DNA of 64,000 bases from Platanthera guangdongensis (lineage: Eukaryota > Streptophyta > Magnoliopsida > Asparagales > Orchidaceae). The position numbers and the translations under genes were made by a program. Under the pieces are notes generated by a model. It was not told where the DNA came from. It ran no database searches and was given only the letters and a program-made list of their open reading frames with translations. Each line of letters opens with the position of its first letter. Position 1 is the stretch's first letter. Location: positions 238,561,447 through 238,625,446 of the forward strand of contig CM077158.1 in NCBI GenBank assembly GCA_039583875.1, in the 5' to 3' direction. Below, piece after piece: positions 34,110-45,006 of this stretch.

Positions 34110-34535
34110 TGGGTGACACTGCCTGGGACACGGGCGTGTCCCAGGGCGTGTCCTTCGCGAGTGAGTATTCAACGAGTGGTTGACAAAAGTCGATCGACGA
34201 TCGTCGAGTGAAGAGTACACGGCCTGTGACACGGGCGTGTCACAGGGCGTTTCCTCGCAGGTCGACGAATTTCAGCTCGACGAAGTGGAGCTAGGGCGTA
34301 TCTAGTGTCGTGTATGGTCACACGGCCTGGGACACGGGCGTGTCGTAGGCCGTGTCCCTCTCGGGTTAATTTCGATTTTGTGCAGCCTGAAGAACACGAC
34401 CACAGACACGGGCGTGTCTGAAGGCATGTCAGGTGACACGGCCCATGACACGGGCGTATACTGGATTGGATAAGTCGGTTGAGCACCGCTTGAGGTACAC
34501 GGCCTGGGACATGGGCGTGTCACAGACCGTGTCAG
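34110..34535 (+). repeat. ACACGGGCGTGTC short interspersed repeats in the F LTR
   Basis: At least five copies of a near-palindromic unit around GACACGGGCGTGTC, often preceded by CACGGCCTGG, in the first 450 bp of the LTR. Possibly U3 regulatory repeats. Confidence 0.75.
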
Positions 34536-35104
34536 GCAAAAAATATGATTTTGTCGCAAAATCATGCCTGTCCATCTCTTCAGCTGTGATCCAATGGCTG
34601 AGGTGCCTCCCTGCTTCCTTATGGCCGTGGATGAGAAGGGAATTCTCATTTGTCATTTGGCCTTCATCTTTTTTAAATCTTAGAGAGAGAAAGAGAGGAA
34701 TGAGGAGGAGGAGGAAGAGGAGTTGGCCACCGGTGGTGCTGCAGAGTTCCGACAAGAGATCTGAGGTCAGCGTTGCAGAGGAAATGTCATTGCAGTTCTT
34801 TCCAGCCAGCTAGGAGCTCATGGCGCTGAAGCGGTCTTCGAGGGTAACTACTTTTCTTCCTAGACATGTGAGGGCTTCCTTTTTGGCATGTGCATATGAT
34901 TCACCCACCAGAGGGTGGCGTGTTATGGGAGTCTCTTGGGTTGATTCATGGAATCCCCAATCATTTGGCATATAGATACAGAAAAAGAGTACGAAATAGA
35001 CATGTTGTGTGAAGCACATCTGGACAGGTTGATCTGGATTGGTGATGTTGCATATACGCATCGGAGAAGACTCCGTAATAAACGTGTAGTTTAAGGAGTC
35101 GACG

Positions 35105-35335
35105 GGTGAGACCTGCGAAGGGCAGTAGCAGGAAGTACTGGAGTGGTAATCCAGGAAAATACTCGTATAATGCTTGTGCTGTTGGGTGGTACCTGCGAAG
35201 GGCAGTAGCAGGAAGTACTGGCGTGGTAAGCTAGGAAATACCCTTTGTAATGCTTGGAATGCTTGATGAGTTGTGCCTGTGAAGGGGAGTAGCAGGAAGT
35301 ACTGGTTTGACAGTCCAGGAAAATACCCTCAAGTG
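35105..35335 (+). repeat. three tandem copies of an 80-84 bp unit in the F LTR
   Basis: Units begin near 35111, 35191 and 35275, each with CCTGCGAAGGGCAGTAGCAG or a close variant and GGAAGTACTGG. Confidence 0.85.
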
Positions 35336-36430
35336 ATGTACGGTTAAGCCTAAGGATGGAAAGTGAGTTCTGTCGCTAATGCGAGGCGTGGCTCCTAGGC
35401 AACCGATGAATGTGAAGCCAGTTCTGTGAGAATGGGCTGGTTATGTGTGAACTGATGAGTTCACCTAAAGAAAACAGGCAAGGTGAAACCAACCCGCGCC
35501 TTTTATGTGTTGCGAGTACGCCATACTCGGTGATGTCAAGGCGACTTGAGCAACAGGGGGTGGATGATCCGACCTGCGCTATGTCCGTCCGATGTGAGAC
35601 CTGAAAGTGCGGTCTATTGGAGCGCATAGCAAGAGTCTTAGGCCTGCATGGCATGACACAATGTGGGGCTACGAGCCAATCCCGGTGCATTAAGACTAAA
35701 GACTTCGGCTGCACTCCATGGAGTAAAATGCTCAAAAGTTACCGTTGGGTTGCGACCCTGACACGGTGGTGGGACCCTGGTTCGCCGGTCCACCAAGAAT
35801 GTGCCCCGAGTGCACGGATCGTCGGGTCGCGTGGCTGACGGTTGTGATGGCATGTATGTGCGTGAGAGCACAATGTATGATATACATATTTGCCTGTGAA
35901 ATGCTATACCTGTAGGTAAGGAATACCACCGCCACGGGAAATGGGTGGGGTCGTTATAATTTGGTCAGCTGAATGCTGATCGTTGCATGTTTGCCGCCAT
36001 TGGGTGGGCTGTCCCTGTGCAGGTGCTGGAGAGCCAAGCGGGACGCATAAAGACTGAGGTTCCTGCTGCAGCTGTTATTGATGCTTTTGCTAGCCCTCGA
36101 AGGCTAAATGAAAATACTATGTTTGCTTATAAGTGGTTGGCCTGCGCGCCAATGTTTAAAGTCACTGTTGTGTAAAGCCCTGTAAGGCCATAAGGCCAGT
36201 TGACTTTGTATTTGCTTCGATTCCTGTTTATATAAATGTGGAGCTTTTATATGATGGACATTCATGTGTGTGAGTTCAGCTTCATGTTATAGGCTTCCGC
36301 TAGAAAGCAATGAGTTAGGATGCGCAACTCTGGTATCACCACGTGACGTCCCCGTCTGTTTTATAGTATATGCTGTGGGGCCCCGGTCGGACCTTCTAGT
36401 ACATACCTGAGAACGGATGGAGTCGTTACA

Positions 36431-37930
36431 TGGTGGTCATAGGCTTGCCAGCCTCCTCCACCGCCGGCCAACCAACGGTCCGGTGCGCCACCGCCTCCGA
36501 CCGGTTTGTGGGAGGCGGGCGCTTCTCACAGAGGTGGTTCATCGGCTCTTGCGCCACTGCTGACCGGCTGTGAGAAAGAGAGACAACTTTTGTGCTCTCG
36601 GGCACCGCAAGAGCTTTGCTCTCCGGTGGTGCTACCGCATTTCTTGCTCCTGGAGAGGGTCACAGCTCTATCTTTATCAAACGATATGTGTTCCCCCCAG
36701 TGAGACAATAACCTCGGGGAGGCACCATGTATAAAGGGGCGATGAGTGGTAAGGTGGCCCTCGGCCTCTCTTCTCCAGTGTCAGCGACATTTTTAAAAAA
36801 ATGTCAGAGCTTCCTCCTTTCGGGTCGACCTAAAGCTCCTGGGAGTGGTCCTTTGATGAGGCCAAGGGAGGGCTTTTTATAGCTGGTTGCGAGCACCCCC
36901 TCTCCCTTCACCCTCTCTTTCTTACCCAAGCAGGGTTGGGTTAAGTTTCCGGCCAGGGTTGGGTGTAGTTTCTGGCCAACCAGGGTAAGGTGAGAGTGAC
37001 GGCTGGAAGCTTCTTAGTGGTGGGAGGGGTGTACGGTTGGGTTAGCACTTAACACAACCATAGTTAAGTTAAACCACTCCTTCCTCCCTCTTTCTTTCTT
37101 CTTGGACAAGAATGGCCTCATCCAACCATGGCTGGGCAGATGTCAGCTAGCTAGTGGAGGAGCTTTTGCTGGCCAATCATAACTCTCTACAAAGATTATG
37201 TTTTTTTTTCTTTTTAGTTGATGAGTGGAGGAGATTGACTTCGAGAGAGAGAAAGAGTGATTTAAATAATTGGATCTTGGGCTTGCTCTTGGCCTCATCC
37301 AATCAAAGAACATCACTTGGATTTGGGTTTTGTTTGGGTGGGGAATGAGTGGCATTGTGTGTGTTTAAATAATTCCAAATCTCCTCTTTTATGAAAAATG
37401 ACCAATGCCAACTCTATGTAGATCCCCTATACATGCCCAAGTCCACATATGTCTGCGTCGTCGAATGTCGAGTTGGAGTTGAAATCAAGCGTTTACGTAT
37501 CTCGAGGTATTATATAATTTTATGAGCTTTATTTTTACTCGTCCAAATAACGTCAAAAATTAGCAAAACGAGCCTTATTGCACTCGTATTGATCATACGA
37601 GCTCAATCCATCTGACAGAAGTTGATTCAGAGCACATATGCTCAATATTTTTGCACGGTGCCGTTTCGGCGCGTAACACTATTCAAAGTTGTCGTTTTCA
37701 CTAAACGATGTTGGATTGAGACGAAACGAGTTTCGGTGCACTCGTACAGGCTATACGAGTCCAATGCAACTGACGGAAGTCGATTGGGAGGACATATGCT
37801 CAATATTTTAGCACGTTATCCTTAACCATGTAGCGTAGGTCAGGTCGTAGTTTGCCAACACCCGTTCCAAAACCCCTTCCTGAGTTCAATTGAACCGTCT
37901 AGGCCCCTTTTTTGAAGGCGGGATGTTACA
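36431..37930 (-). repeat. truncated minus-strand Tekay-like LTR (element G)
   Basis: On the minus strand it starts TGTAACATCCCGCC at 37930, like the D LTR start, and shares its general plan (ACGAGTGCAATAAGG-type segments, then a TATA box and a GC-rich part). It stops at 36430 where the F LTR ends, so F probably inserted into it. It is itself inserted into the gag of element H. No coding part of G is seen. Confidence 0.6.
36873..36881 (-). promoter_or_regulatory. TATA box of LTR G
   Basis: Minus-strand TATAAAAAG about 1.05 kb from the LTR start. Confidence 0.45.
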
Positions 37931-38564
37931 ATTTGAAGCCATGCAGGATTGGATGGGCCAAAACCGGGGGCTCGAGCGGGGAACCTTGGTGAAGTGGTCG
38001 ACATGTTTGAATATCTGGGTGGCCAACCGGTCTGCACTCCTCGGCGATCACTTCCCTTATTTCTTCTCGAGTAAATATTTCGTGCAGGGGTAAACGAGGA
38101 TCTTTTTCCAAGACTCGGTCATGACGACCAGTTCCGGCTGCTCTGAGGACCTAGTGAGTCAAACTAGTGGCATTAGAGGATTCTTCTGACGCTTCTCTTC
38201 GCAGAACTTCCCTTGGTTGGTCATGGCTTAGCAGAGGTGGGGGGTTGGTTGGCGCAGGCGGCTAAGCGGGAGGCGCCCCCATATTCTTGAGCAAAGCGAT
38301 CATCTCAGTTTGCTGCTCCTCCATCTGACGAACTCGTCCCTTCAATGCTGTTACTGGGGCTAGAACCATTTATGCCTCGAGAGGCACGTCTAAAAGTAGA
38401 TGGAAGTGGGCCGGCTCAGTGTGCCCCCTAGGACGGATACTTCTGTTGTCCGAGCGCTTCTTTTTGCCATTGAAGTTGTTCCTTGGGAGCTGTCAAATGA
38501 GAGGTTTTGTCTCTTCGTACCGCTGTGACGAAGGTACGATCTTCCGAGGATGTTGGGAATTCGC
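37931..38564 (-). pseudogene. gag N-terminus of Tat-type element H
   Basis: Minus-strand fragments between PBS and LTR G. A coiled-coil-like segment (VTALKGRVRQMEEQQTEMIA, near 38350-38290) is followed by DPRLPLHEIFTREEIREVI and continues to ILHGFKL at 37931, where LTR G begins. The layout suits a Tat/Athila-type gag start, but several frames and stops are involved and the match is by eye. Confidence 0.5.
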
Positions 38565-38583
38565 TTCCCACAGACGGCACCAA
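38565..38583 (-). other. primer-binding site of element H
   Basis: Minus-strand TTGGTGCCGTCTGTGGGAA, two bases after the LTR end. The TGGTGCCG form differs from the Met-type sites elsewhere in the window and is common in Tat/Athila-type gypsy elements; I do not assign the tRNA. Confidence 0.75.
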
Positions 38584-38585
38584 AG

Positions 38586-40400
38586 TGTTGCAGACTAACT
38601 CGACGTCCCGGTCGGGCCGGTAAAACCTGAACCGCCTTAGCTCTCGGAACGGTCGAGCGCGCACACGACCAAATGAGTAAGTTGATCGTGCACGAGCACT
38701 TTTAACATGGAAAACCCCTCAATTTGGTAAAAAACCACGTGACCGGATCTGTGCCGGTCAAAATCCATTATTACTAGGTTGTTAAAGCTTGTTGGTGAAG
38801 TCGAGGGTGACAGACCACCTCTCGTTACAACTTTGGGGGTGAGAGAGTACTTTGGGCACGGCAGACGACATGCCATCGCGCATGGAATAGTTACAACTTG
38901 CGTTTTGCACTGGTGGTTTGCCGTTAGCGGTTTGCGGAATTTGGATGCGGAAGGGAGCACTTGGACTTGCGGAGGCTGCTTGAGACTTGAACGGTTTGCT
39001 GAGTCCGGGTGGCTTTGGCTTGGCCCACTGGTAGCTTGGGTGCGACTCAGGTGCGGCTTGGGTGCTACTCATAAGAGGAATTCGACAGAGCTTCCACCTG
39101 AGGAAGAAAAAGACTCGGATGAAAAGGTTAGGAAATGAGGATCCTTGGGGATACTTTTATAGGCTCCAGGAGGTGGTTATGGTGGTTACGCGGTTATTCG
39201 CACACCATAACCACCGTCATAAATGATTTTAGTATAGATTTAAATACGTGCATCCAGCTATCGGGATACCATTTAATTAATAAAAAATATTAATTAAATT
39301 CCTCCCCACTAACCTGGTGGTTAGTGGGTGGTTACGCGCGGATCGAACGACCGAGAGTGCTCCCCCCTGATCGGACGGTGGGAGCGGGCCTCCACGGGTG
39401 GTCGACGAACTTGCCGCCAAGTTCGCCGGCGAGAGAGGGCCGTTGACGGCGGCCGGGGAGGAGCAACCACTCTTCGCGGCCGCGCGCCAGCAACCGAGGG
39501 AGGGGGCGGTCGGGGCGGTCGCCCCCTTGGCCATTGGCGGCCAAGGCGAGGGGCGGTCGAGGCGGCCCCCCCCTTCGGTCGCCGGTGGCGAAGGAGAGGG
39601 GGCGGCCAGGTGGGCTGCCCCCTTAGCTACACGTGCGGCCTGGCAAAGGGGAGGCCGGGGTGGCCTCCCCTTTGGTCGCCGGCGGCCAAGCAGAGGGGGG
39701 CGGCCCGGTTGGCTGCCCCCCCTTCGCCGCACGGGCGGTCGGGCAAAGCGGCGGCCACCCCCTTGGTCGCCGGCGGCCAAGGAGAGGGGCGGCCCAGCCG
39801 GCTGCCCCTTGGGCCGCTTGGGTCGGCCGAGGAGGGAGCGGCTCGGGGGGGTCGCCCCCTTGGTCGCTCGGGCGGCCGAGGAGGGGGGGGGGGGGCCCTT
39901 CCGGCCGTGCGAACGATGGCGGGCGGTCGACGTCCGGGGAGGAGGCCGACCGCTCGTCGCCGACGAGGTGAGACAGTTACCCCACCATGCGGAGTGGGAT
40001 CGACGTGCGGGGATCGGGTGTGGTGATCACTTGCATGGTCAAACCCATGATCCCCACTCCTTTTGGGTGGAGATCATGGGGGTTTGAAAATGAACTCGCA
40101 AACCCAGACTTGTTGGTGCAAGATCATTGGCCGGCTCCAAGGGATCTCACCTGAGCAACCTCGGGAGGACATGATAGGTTTGCATTAGTAGGTCTCGGGT
40201 GTTCTCTCCGTATCTTTGACGATATTATTCTTCTTGGTCAACGTTCAATTTCCAGCTAACGCAGGCCTATAATTAGGCTTGACCTTCCCTCGACGAATAC
40301 ACGTACGTCATAATAATTTAAATTTAAAATTCTCGTATACCCTCATATGTACTATATACCTATATACGATAATTTTAAGAGAAGGTTTAACATTACACAT
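38586..40400 (-). repeat. 5' LTR of Tat-type element H (outer end approximate)
   Basis: Begins TGTTGCAGAC on the plus strand next to the PBS. It contains a GC-rich block (39340-39990) full of open frames on both strands that share no recognisable protein, and AT-rich sequence beyond 40280. No clear terminal CA is found, so the end is set at the change to AT-rich DNA. Confidence 0.55.
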
Positions 40401-40704
40401 GAAGCAAATCCTATTGTTGGTTTTTTAAAATTAAATATTTTTTAAAAAATATTTATTTAATATTTATACAGGAAGTTAAATAGTTAATCATTATTTATCA
40501 AACGATTCACAACCGTTCAATTTACTTTCAAATTAAACATTAAAAATGTTTATTTATTTAAACAATGTTGCTTTAAGAATATTAATTTCTTACTTTAAGC
40601 AAAGACTATAATAACAAAGCTTGAACCTCTAAAGTCTAAACCAATACTGTTTACCAAAAAAAATTTACAAGGCGTGTTAAATAATTTATATAAAAATATT
40701 TAAT
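40401..40704. other. AT-rich spacer
   Basis: Strongly AT-rich, no coding frame, between two related LTR-like blocks. Confidence 0.4.
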
Positions 40705-41880
40705 AAATTTGGTTACGGGTAGCCCGGTCTTTCCCTAGTACGGAAAAATCGGTTCGCCTTAGCTCGGAATCGGACTGGGCGCACAAAACAGTCAAAGTGA
40801 AACGCATCAAATGACAAAATGCGTTTTTTACGTGGAAAACCCGGAAAGGGTGAAAAAGCACGTGACTGGAGATGTGCCGAGCCAAAATTTACTAATTTAT
40901 CGGAGTTTTGCAAAGTTTGATTTGATCTCGGAGGGCGACAAACCGCTACTCCGTTATAGGTGCAGAGTACAAAAAATGAGAAAAACAGCTAAGTCCTTGG
41001 AGCCTTAATGGAAGCGCTCCAACCTTGGAATGATGCTGAGCTCGCGGAACCTTGGTGGGGAGTTCCGACTGGAAAATTCTCAAACTCCACGGAGCTTTTG
41101 GAGGGAGCGCTCTCGTTGATGCGCAGCCTTGAGGGGAGCGCTCCGCGTAGGCGGTTGACGTGACTTGGTGCGTGTTGATGCCTTAGTGCATGGAGAAGAG
41201 CCGAGAGAATTTCTGAGCGGAGAATCGACTTAAGTACATGATCTCGTTGGAAAACCTTAGAGCTTTCTCTTAGCACTGGAGTTGTTTCTTTTCAAAAAGA
41301 AGGTCTGAGAACATATTTATAGTTTTCTGGAATCATGATGGTAATTGCTTCGCAGAGTGATTTGTGCTGACGAATGACGTCACTCCGTTTCGATCACATG
41401 AATCACTATTTTTGCCGAAATGACGGGAGTGCCCCCGGACAGTTCGAGCGGACCGGGCAAGGTGCCCGCCGCCGGAGGCGGAGGGGGCAGCCGGAGACCG
41501 CGGGTGTCGCGGGTGGCGACGACCGCCACCGGCCAGCGCGGGAGCGCGCCACACATGCGGGGCGCGCGCGGGCCTGACCGCGGGGAGTGTGGCTGCGCGG
41601 CCCTACGGCCGTGCTCAGCCGCGTGCGAGGATGCGGCCCTGCGGGGCGCGACCCTGCGGCCGTGCGGGCTGGCCGCGAACGGGCCGCGCGCGCCGGCGCA
41701 GCCCTGCCGTGCGCGTGCGTGGGTTCGGCTTCTTCTTTGGAGGCTTCCGGGGCTTGCGGCTTTGACGCGTGTAATCAATCATGTCGAGCCCATGTGTACT
41801 TGGTCCGCGCCTTGCCCATTTGACTTAGAAATTTTAAGGGGACCCCATCAAATTTATTTACAAGCGATTTAGCTATTCAC
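40705..41880 (-). repeat. second LTR-like block related to LTR H
   Basis: 40720-40945 aligns with 38610-38815: both have CGCCTTAGCTC, a GCGCAC-ACAAA/ACGACCAAA stretch, ACGTGGAAAACCC or ATGGAAAACCCC, then CACGTGAC and GGxxGACAxACC in the same order, but strongly diverged. It also has a GC-rich block further on (41400-41760). No PBS or TG edge survives. Confidence 0.5.
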
Positions 41881-42469
41881 TGATCAAATTTGGCAGTTCA
41901 CAATCCAAAATTGACTATTCACCGTCCAAACTCAGCTATATGCACCCGTAATATTAAATTGGAATTTTTACATATTATTATTATTTTTTAAAAAATAATT
42001 ATGCACTAATATTTTTAATTTTCTAGATCCGTTACTGTCGAAATATCCCTTACAACCGTGCCAATAACCTAAGAGTGAGGAGACTCATATCGGAGCAAGT
42101 TTACAACGAGAAATAATGCCCTCTAAACATAGTAAGGCTATTTTGCACTTTGCTCCGTGAAATATCGTATTTTTGACGCATTCCATTCTAAATCTTTAAA
42201 TTTAGCGGTTATATCCTTCAAATATCCTTAAATCCGCAGTTTACACATGAGGTTGAACTTTGAAGAATATTTTTCACATTACACCCTCCAAATATCTTCA
42301 TATTCTATATTTTTATACAAAATTTAAATTTAATTAATATTTGATCATCTAAATTAAATAAATTTTAATAAATCTCAAAAATCATCATAATTTATAAAAT
42401 GTAAATTTAAAGTTATTAAAAAATGTATGTCAAATTTAAAAGTTCAAAATATAATAGATTTTTTTTAGC
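41881..42469. other. AT-rich intergenic DNA
   Basis: No coding sequence or element boundary that I can support. Partly similar in style to the fold-back element that follows (TTTTGCACTTTGC at 42142). Confidence 0.4.
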
Positions 42470-42815
42470 ATTTTGCACCTCAGAATTATCCTATTTTAGC
42501 ACTTTTCATCCCAATTTTTTAAAATTGACATTTTGCACCTTTTAATTACAGTTTTTTTGCACTTTGCACACAAAAACTGGAATTTTAGAAGTATTTAGGT
42601 CTGAGCATGACCCAAAATGCTTATTTGGGTACTTTGTAAATAGCCAAAATAAGATGGTTTGAGATGCAAAATGTCAACATGAGCATTTTGAGCGATACTC
42701 AGAGCTAAATACCCATGAAATTTCAGACTTGTAGTGCAAAGTATCAGAAAAACTATAATTATGAAGGTTTGAAGTGCCAATTTTAAAAATTTGAAATGCA
42801 AAGTGCCAATATAAT
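42470..42815. repeat. fold-back (inverted-repeat) element
   Basis: The left arm (about 42475-42570; AGCACTTTTCATCCCAATTT, TTTTGCACTTTGCACAC) pairs with the reverse complement of the right arm (about 42735-42812; GTGCAAAGTATCAGAAAAAC, AATGCAAAGTGCC). About 80-100 bp arms around a 160-bp loop. Likely a MITE; superfamily not assigned. Confidence 0.6.
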
Positions 42816-42825
42816 GTAATTATGA

Positions 42826-43228
42826 CTTCATTTGTTTGGGTGTTTCGCTGCTCCGTTTTGGGCAAACGCCGCCAGAAGGAGGGTAAACAAATGAATCTCC
42901 GAGGGCGTTTGCTCCGTTTCCACCAACCCGCCTTGAGAAACGCCCAAAAAAGCTCCGTTTGGAGAAGTCACCTCCCCCCTCCGATTCGAACCCTCCGTTT
43001 TCACCCGCCGGATCGACCCGCCACCGCCGAACCAAATGAAGCCTATCATTTGGCGCGGCGGTGGCGGGTCCTAACGCAACATTCGAAATGGAGGGGGAGC
43101 GCGGGATCAAAACGGAGCCACCATAGTATCTTTTTCTCCTAACAACAGGAACAAACACGCATTTTCAGCCGTCGGCCATTTGAAAACCCGCCATGCGGCG
43201 GCTTGAAAACGCCGCGCCAAATGAAACC
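42826..43228. repeat. possible MITE with TTCATTTG/CAAATGAA ends
   Basis: GC-rich insert in AT-rich DNA. It starts TTCATTTGTTTGGG and ends CCAAATGAAACC, with further CAAATGAA copies inside in both orientations. Nearly the same 21-bp sequence (ATGCAAA-TGCCAATATAAT) lies on either side of it. Confidence 0.5.
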
Positions 43229-43352
43229 TAAGGATGCAAAATGCCAATATAATATGCCCAAAGCATGACAATGGAGAATGCAAGAAGTCCAAATTACCCT
43301 AAATACAGCTGCGACCTGCGAGTCGAATAAAGCGTTACAGCCGTAGTTTCAG

Positions 43353-43580
43353 GGGTCCGGGGGCGGTGCAGTGCAGCGAATGCACTGCACCGTAAAGCGC
43401 GATCTGACGGTTGCGCTGAGATGCGAGTGCGCTGAGATGTGCATACATCTCAGCGCATTCATCTCAAAGCATGCATAAATCGCGGCGCAAAGCTGAACAC
43501 GTGCGAGATCTCGGAGCAACCGTCCAATGCACTACACTTTACGGTACAATGCATTCCCTGTACTCCACCATCCGGGACCG
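43353..43580. mobile_element. Mutator-type MITE with 9-bp target duplication
   Basis: 228-bp element with terminal inverted repeats of about 70 bp: the left end GGGTCCGGGGGCGGTGCAGT and the reverse complement of the right end CGGTCCCGGATGGTGGAGTA align, and both arms go on to share GCACCGTAAAG / GTACCGTAAAG and GACGGTTGC. It is flanked by TAGTTTCAG at 43344-43352 and 43581-43589. The 9-bp duplication and long inverted repeats are those of Mutator-like elements. It lies about 100 bp upstream of the TATA box of the HDAC exon. Confidence 0.85.
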
Positions 43581-43683
43581 TAGTTTCAGAGGCTAACCGA
43601 ACCTATTCAGGTAACTTTAGCACTCTTTCAGAACTAACGAACAAGTGCAGAAACCCTCCCAAAAGGCGCAAGAGAAACCATTT

Positions 43684-43691
43684 TATATATA
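43684..43691 (+). promoter_or_regulatory. TATA box of the HDAC gene
   Basis: TATATATA 130 bp before the ATG, followed by a CT-rich 5' leader ending GAAGAAGAAGAAGCC. Confidence 0.6.
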
Positions 43692-43820
43692 TGCGTGCTT
43701 CTTCTCTTCACAGTTGCCAGCGCCTTTCCTCTCCGTCGCAGATTTCTTCCTTCGCCGGCGGCGGCACCACCTTTCCCCACGGCCCCACCTCTCTCCGACC
43801 AGGACGAAGAAGAAGAAGCC

Positions 43821-44354
43821 ATGGATTCCGGCGGGCACTCGCTTCCCTCCGCTTCCGGGACGGATTCGGCGAAGAGACGCGTGTGCTACTTCTACGAGCC
43901 GGAGGTCGGAAATTACTACTACGGACAGGGGCATCCAATGAAGCCTCACCGGATCCGGATGACGCACGCTCTTCTTCTCAATTACGGCCTTCTTCAGAAG
44001 ATGCAGGTATTCCGTCCGAATCCGGCCAGGGAGCGTGACCTCTGCCGCTTCCACGCCGACGACTACGTCTCGTTTCTCCGGAACGTGACTCCCGAGACGC
44101 AGCAGGAGCAGATCAGGGCGCTCAAGCGGTTCAATGTTTGCGAGGACTGTCCCGTCTTCGACGGCCTTTTCTCCTTCTGCCAGACCTATGCCGGCGCCTC
44201 GGTTGGCGCCGCCGTCAAGCTCAACCACGGCAACCATGATATCGCCATTAATTGGTCCGGGGGTCTGCATCATGCCAAAAAATGCGAGGCCTCTGGGTTT
44301 TGCTACGTCAACGACATCGTTCTTGCCATACTCGAGCTCCTTAAGAAGCACGAG
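43821..44354 (+). CDS. HDA19: RPD3/HDA1-class I histone deacetylase, HDA19-like, exon 1 (partial gene)
   Basis: First coding exon of a class I (RPD3-type) histone deacetylase, a nuclear zinc enzyme removing acetyl groups from histone tails in co-repressor complexes. Starts ATG in GCCATGG and encodes 178 residues before donor GAG|GTGAGC (phase 0), where I recall HDA19-type genes having an intron. Visible: [20 protein letters not shown] (23-42), [40 protein letters not shown] and the active-site histidine pair at 150-151 in GGLHHAKK. Zinc-binding Asp/His residues belong to later exons, none found in the following 19.6 kb. Odd: the FNVGEDCP motif reads FNVCEDCP (residue 107). Reading MDSGG... 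with NYYYGQGH favours the HDA19 clade over HDA6 or HDA9. Either a gene with a giant intron or a stranded exon. Confidence 0.88.
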
Positions 44355-44989
44355 GTGAGCGCCAACTCATCCCTTCTCCGTTTCTCTGTACTAGCTCTCC
44401 ATTTGATCTTCTCCTCACCCTAAATGGTATCGGCTATGCATGATTTCATTTCTTTCTAGTTAATAATTCTAAGAAAGTTATTGTAAATTTGTAATGCGGA
44501 GAGATTCAGATATGATTGGTTCTTCTTTGTTGAATTGGCACGAAGAGGGCTGATTCAAGAAACCCTAGAACTGGGATTTTGGATACTAGTTTTAAACTTT
44601 TAATCATGACGGCTGTATTGTTTTAAGTTTGCAATCTTCATCAGTGAATGCCCTAGGTGTCAAATCAGAATGTTCTGTAGGCTCTTTAATGATTGGTTTT
44701 ATGGTCTTTAGATTGATACTATTTTTAGCTTTGATACTCATGTGATTTCCATTTTCAACTTTGCTCCTCCCAACTTGATTTGTTATTTTAACATGTTTTT
44801 TACATAATGAATCAGTCAATTTTGAATGTTCTTTCTATTATATAAACCACTGACAGTCTCAGGCATTTAAGGAGAATCATTATTTAGGATTTTTCTTTTT
44901 ATTAAGATTAGGGAAATCTTGCGCAAATAGACAGATTTCTTCGTAATTCTTCTTTTCATATACAACAAGAGTGACAGTCCAGTCCACAA

Positions 44990-45006
44990 GGGGGGGGGGG
45001 GGGGGG
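44990..45006 (+). repeat. poly-G run (17 G)
   Basis: Homopolymer at the left edge of a GC-rich insert ending near 45235 (CCCCCGTG); the two edges are a short inverted match, so the segment may be a small insertion. Length may be unreliable. Confidence 0.7.

Larger units (their letters stand above)
34077..36430 (+). repeat. 3' LTR of gypsy F (end ambiguous)
   Basis: Starts TATAACACCCC, probably a mutated TGTAACACCCC. Two possible ends: GGGGTCGTTATA at 35958, which mirrors the start exactly, or GAGTCGTTACA at 36430, the usual chromovirus terminus. I prefer 36430 because different LTR-like sequence begins there. It contains two sets of internal repeats. Confidence 0.6.

Noticed and set aside
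14093..36430. D and F as two halves of one chromovirus split by E
   Set aside because: The LTR at 14093 (TGTAACATCCCGACTTTT) and the LTR at 34077 (TATAACACCCCAAATCCC) are unrelated beyond the first dozen bases.
39277..40090. Arg/Gly/Pro-rich open frames up to about 230 codons on both strands
   Set aside because: Low-complexity GC-rich DNA in LTR H; no domain, start context or splice structure.
21134..40400. One single Tat element from 21134 to 40400 with F and G nested in its gag
   Set aside because: Attractive because E lacks a 5' end and H a 3' end in the same orientation, but the LTR sequences at 21134 and 38586 agree only in their first few bases. Would need family consensus sequences to revisit.
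41374..41880. GC-rich open frames of 130-150 codons
   Set aside because: Same kind of GC-rich LTR cassette; frames on opposite strands overlap fully.
43439..44038. 199-codon frame overlapping the HDAC exon, and a 222-codon antisense frame (43683-44351)
   Set aside because: Alternative frames over the GC-rich conserved exon; the HDAC frame has clear family motifs, these have none.
44990..45006. Assembly gap marker
   Set aside because: The poly-G run is flanked by continuous unique sequence; kept as a homopolymer with uncertain length.
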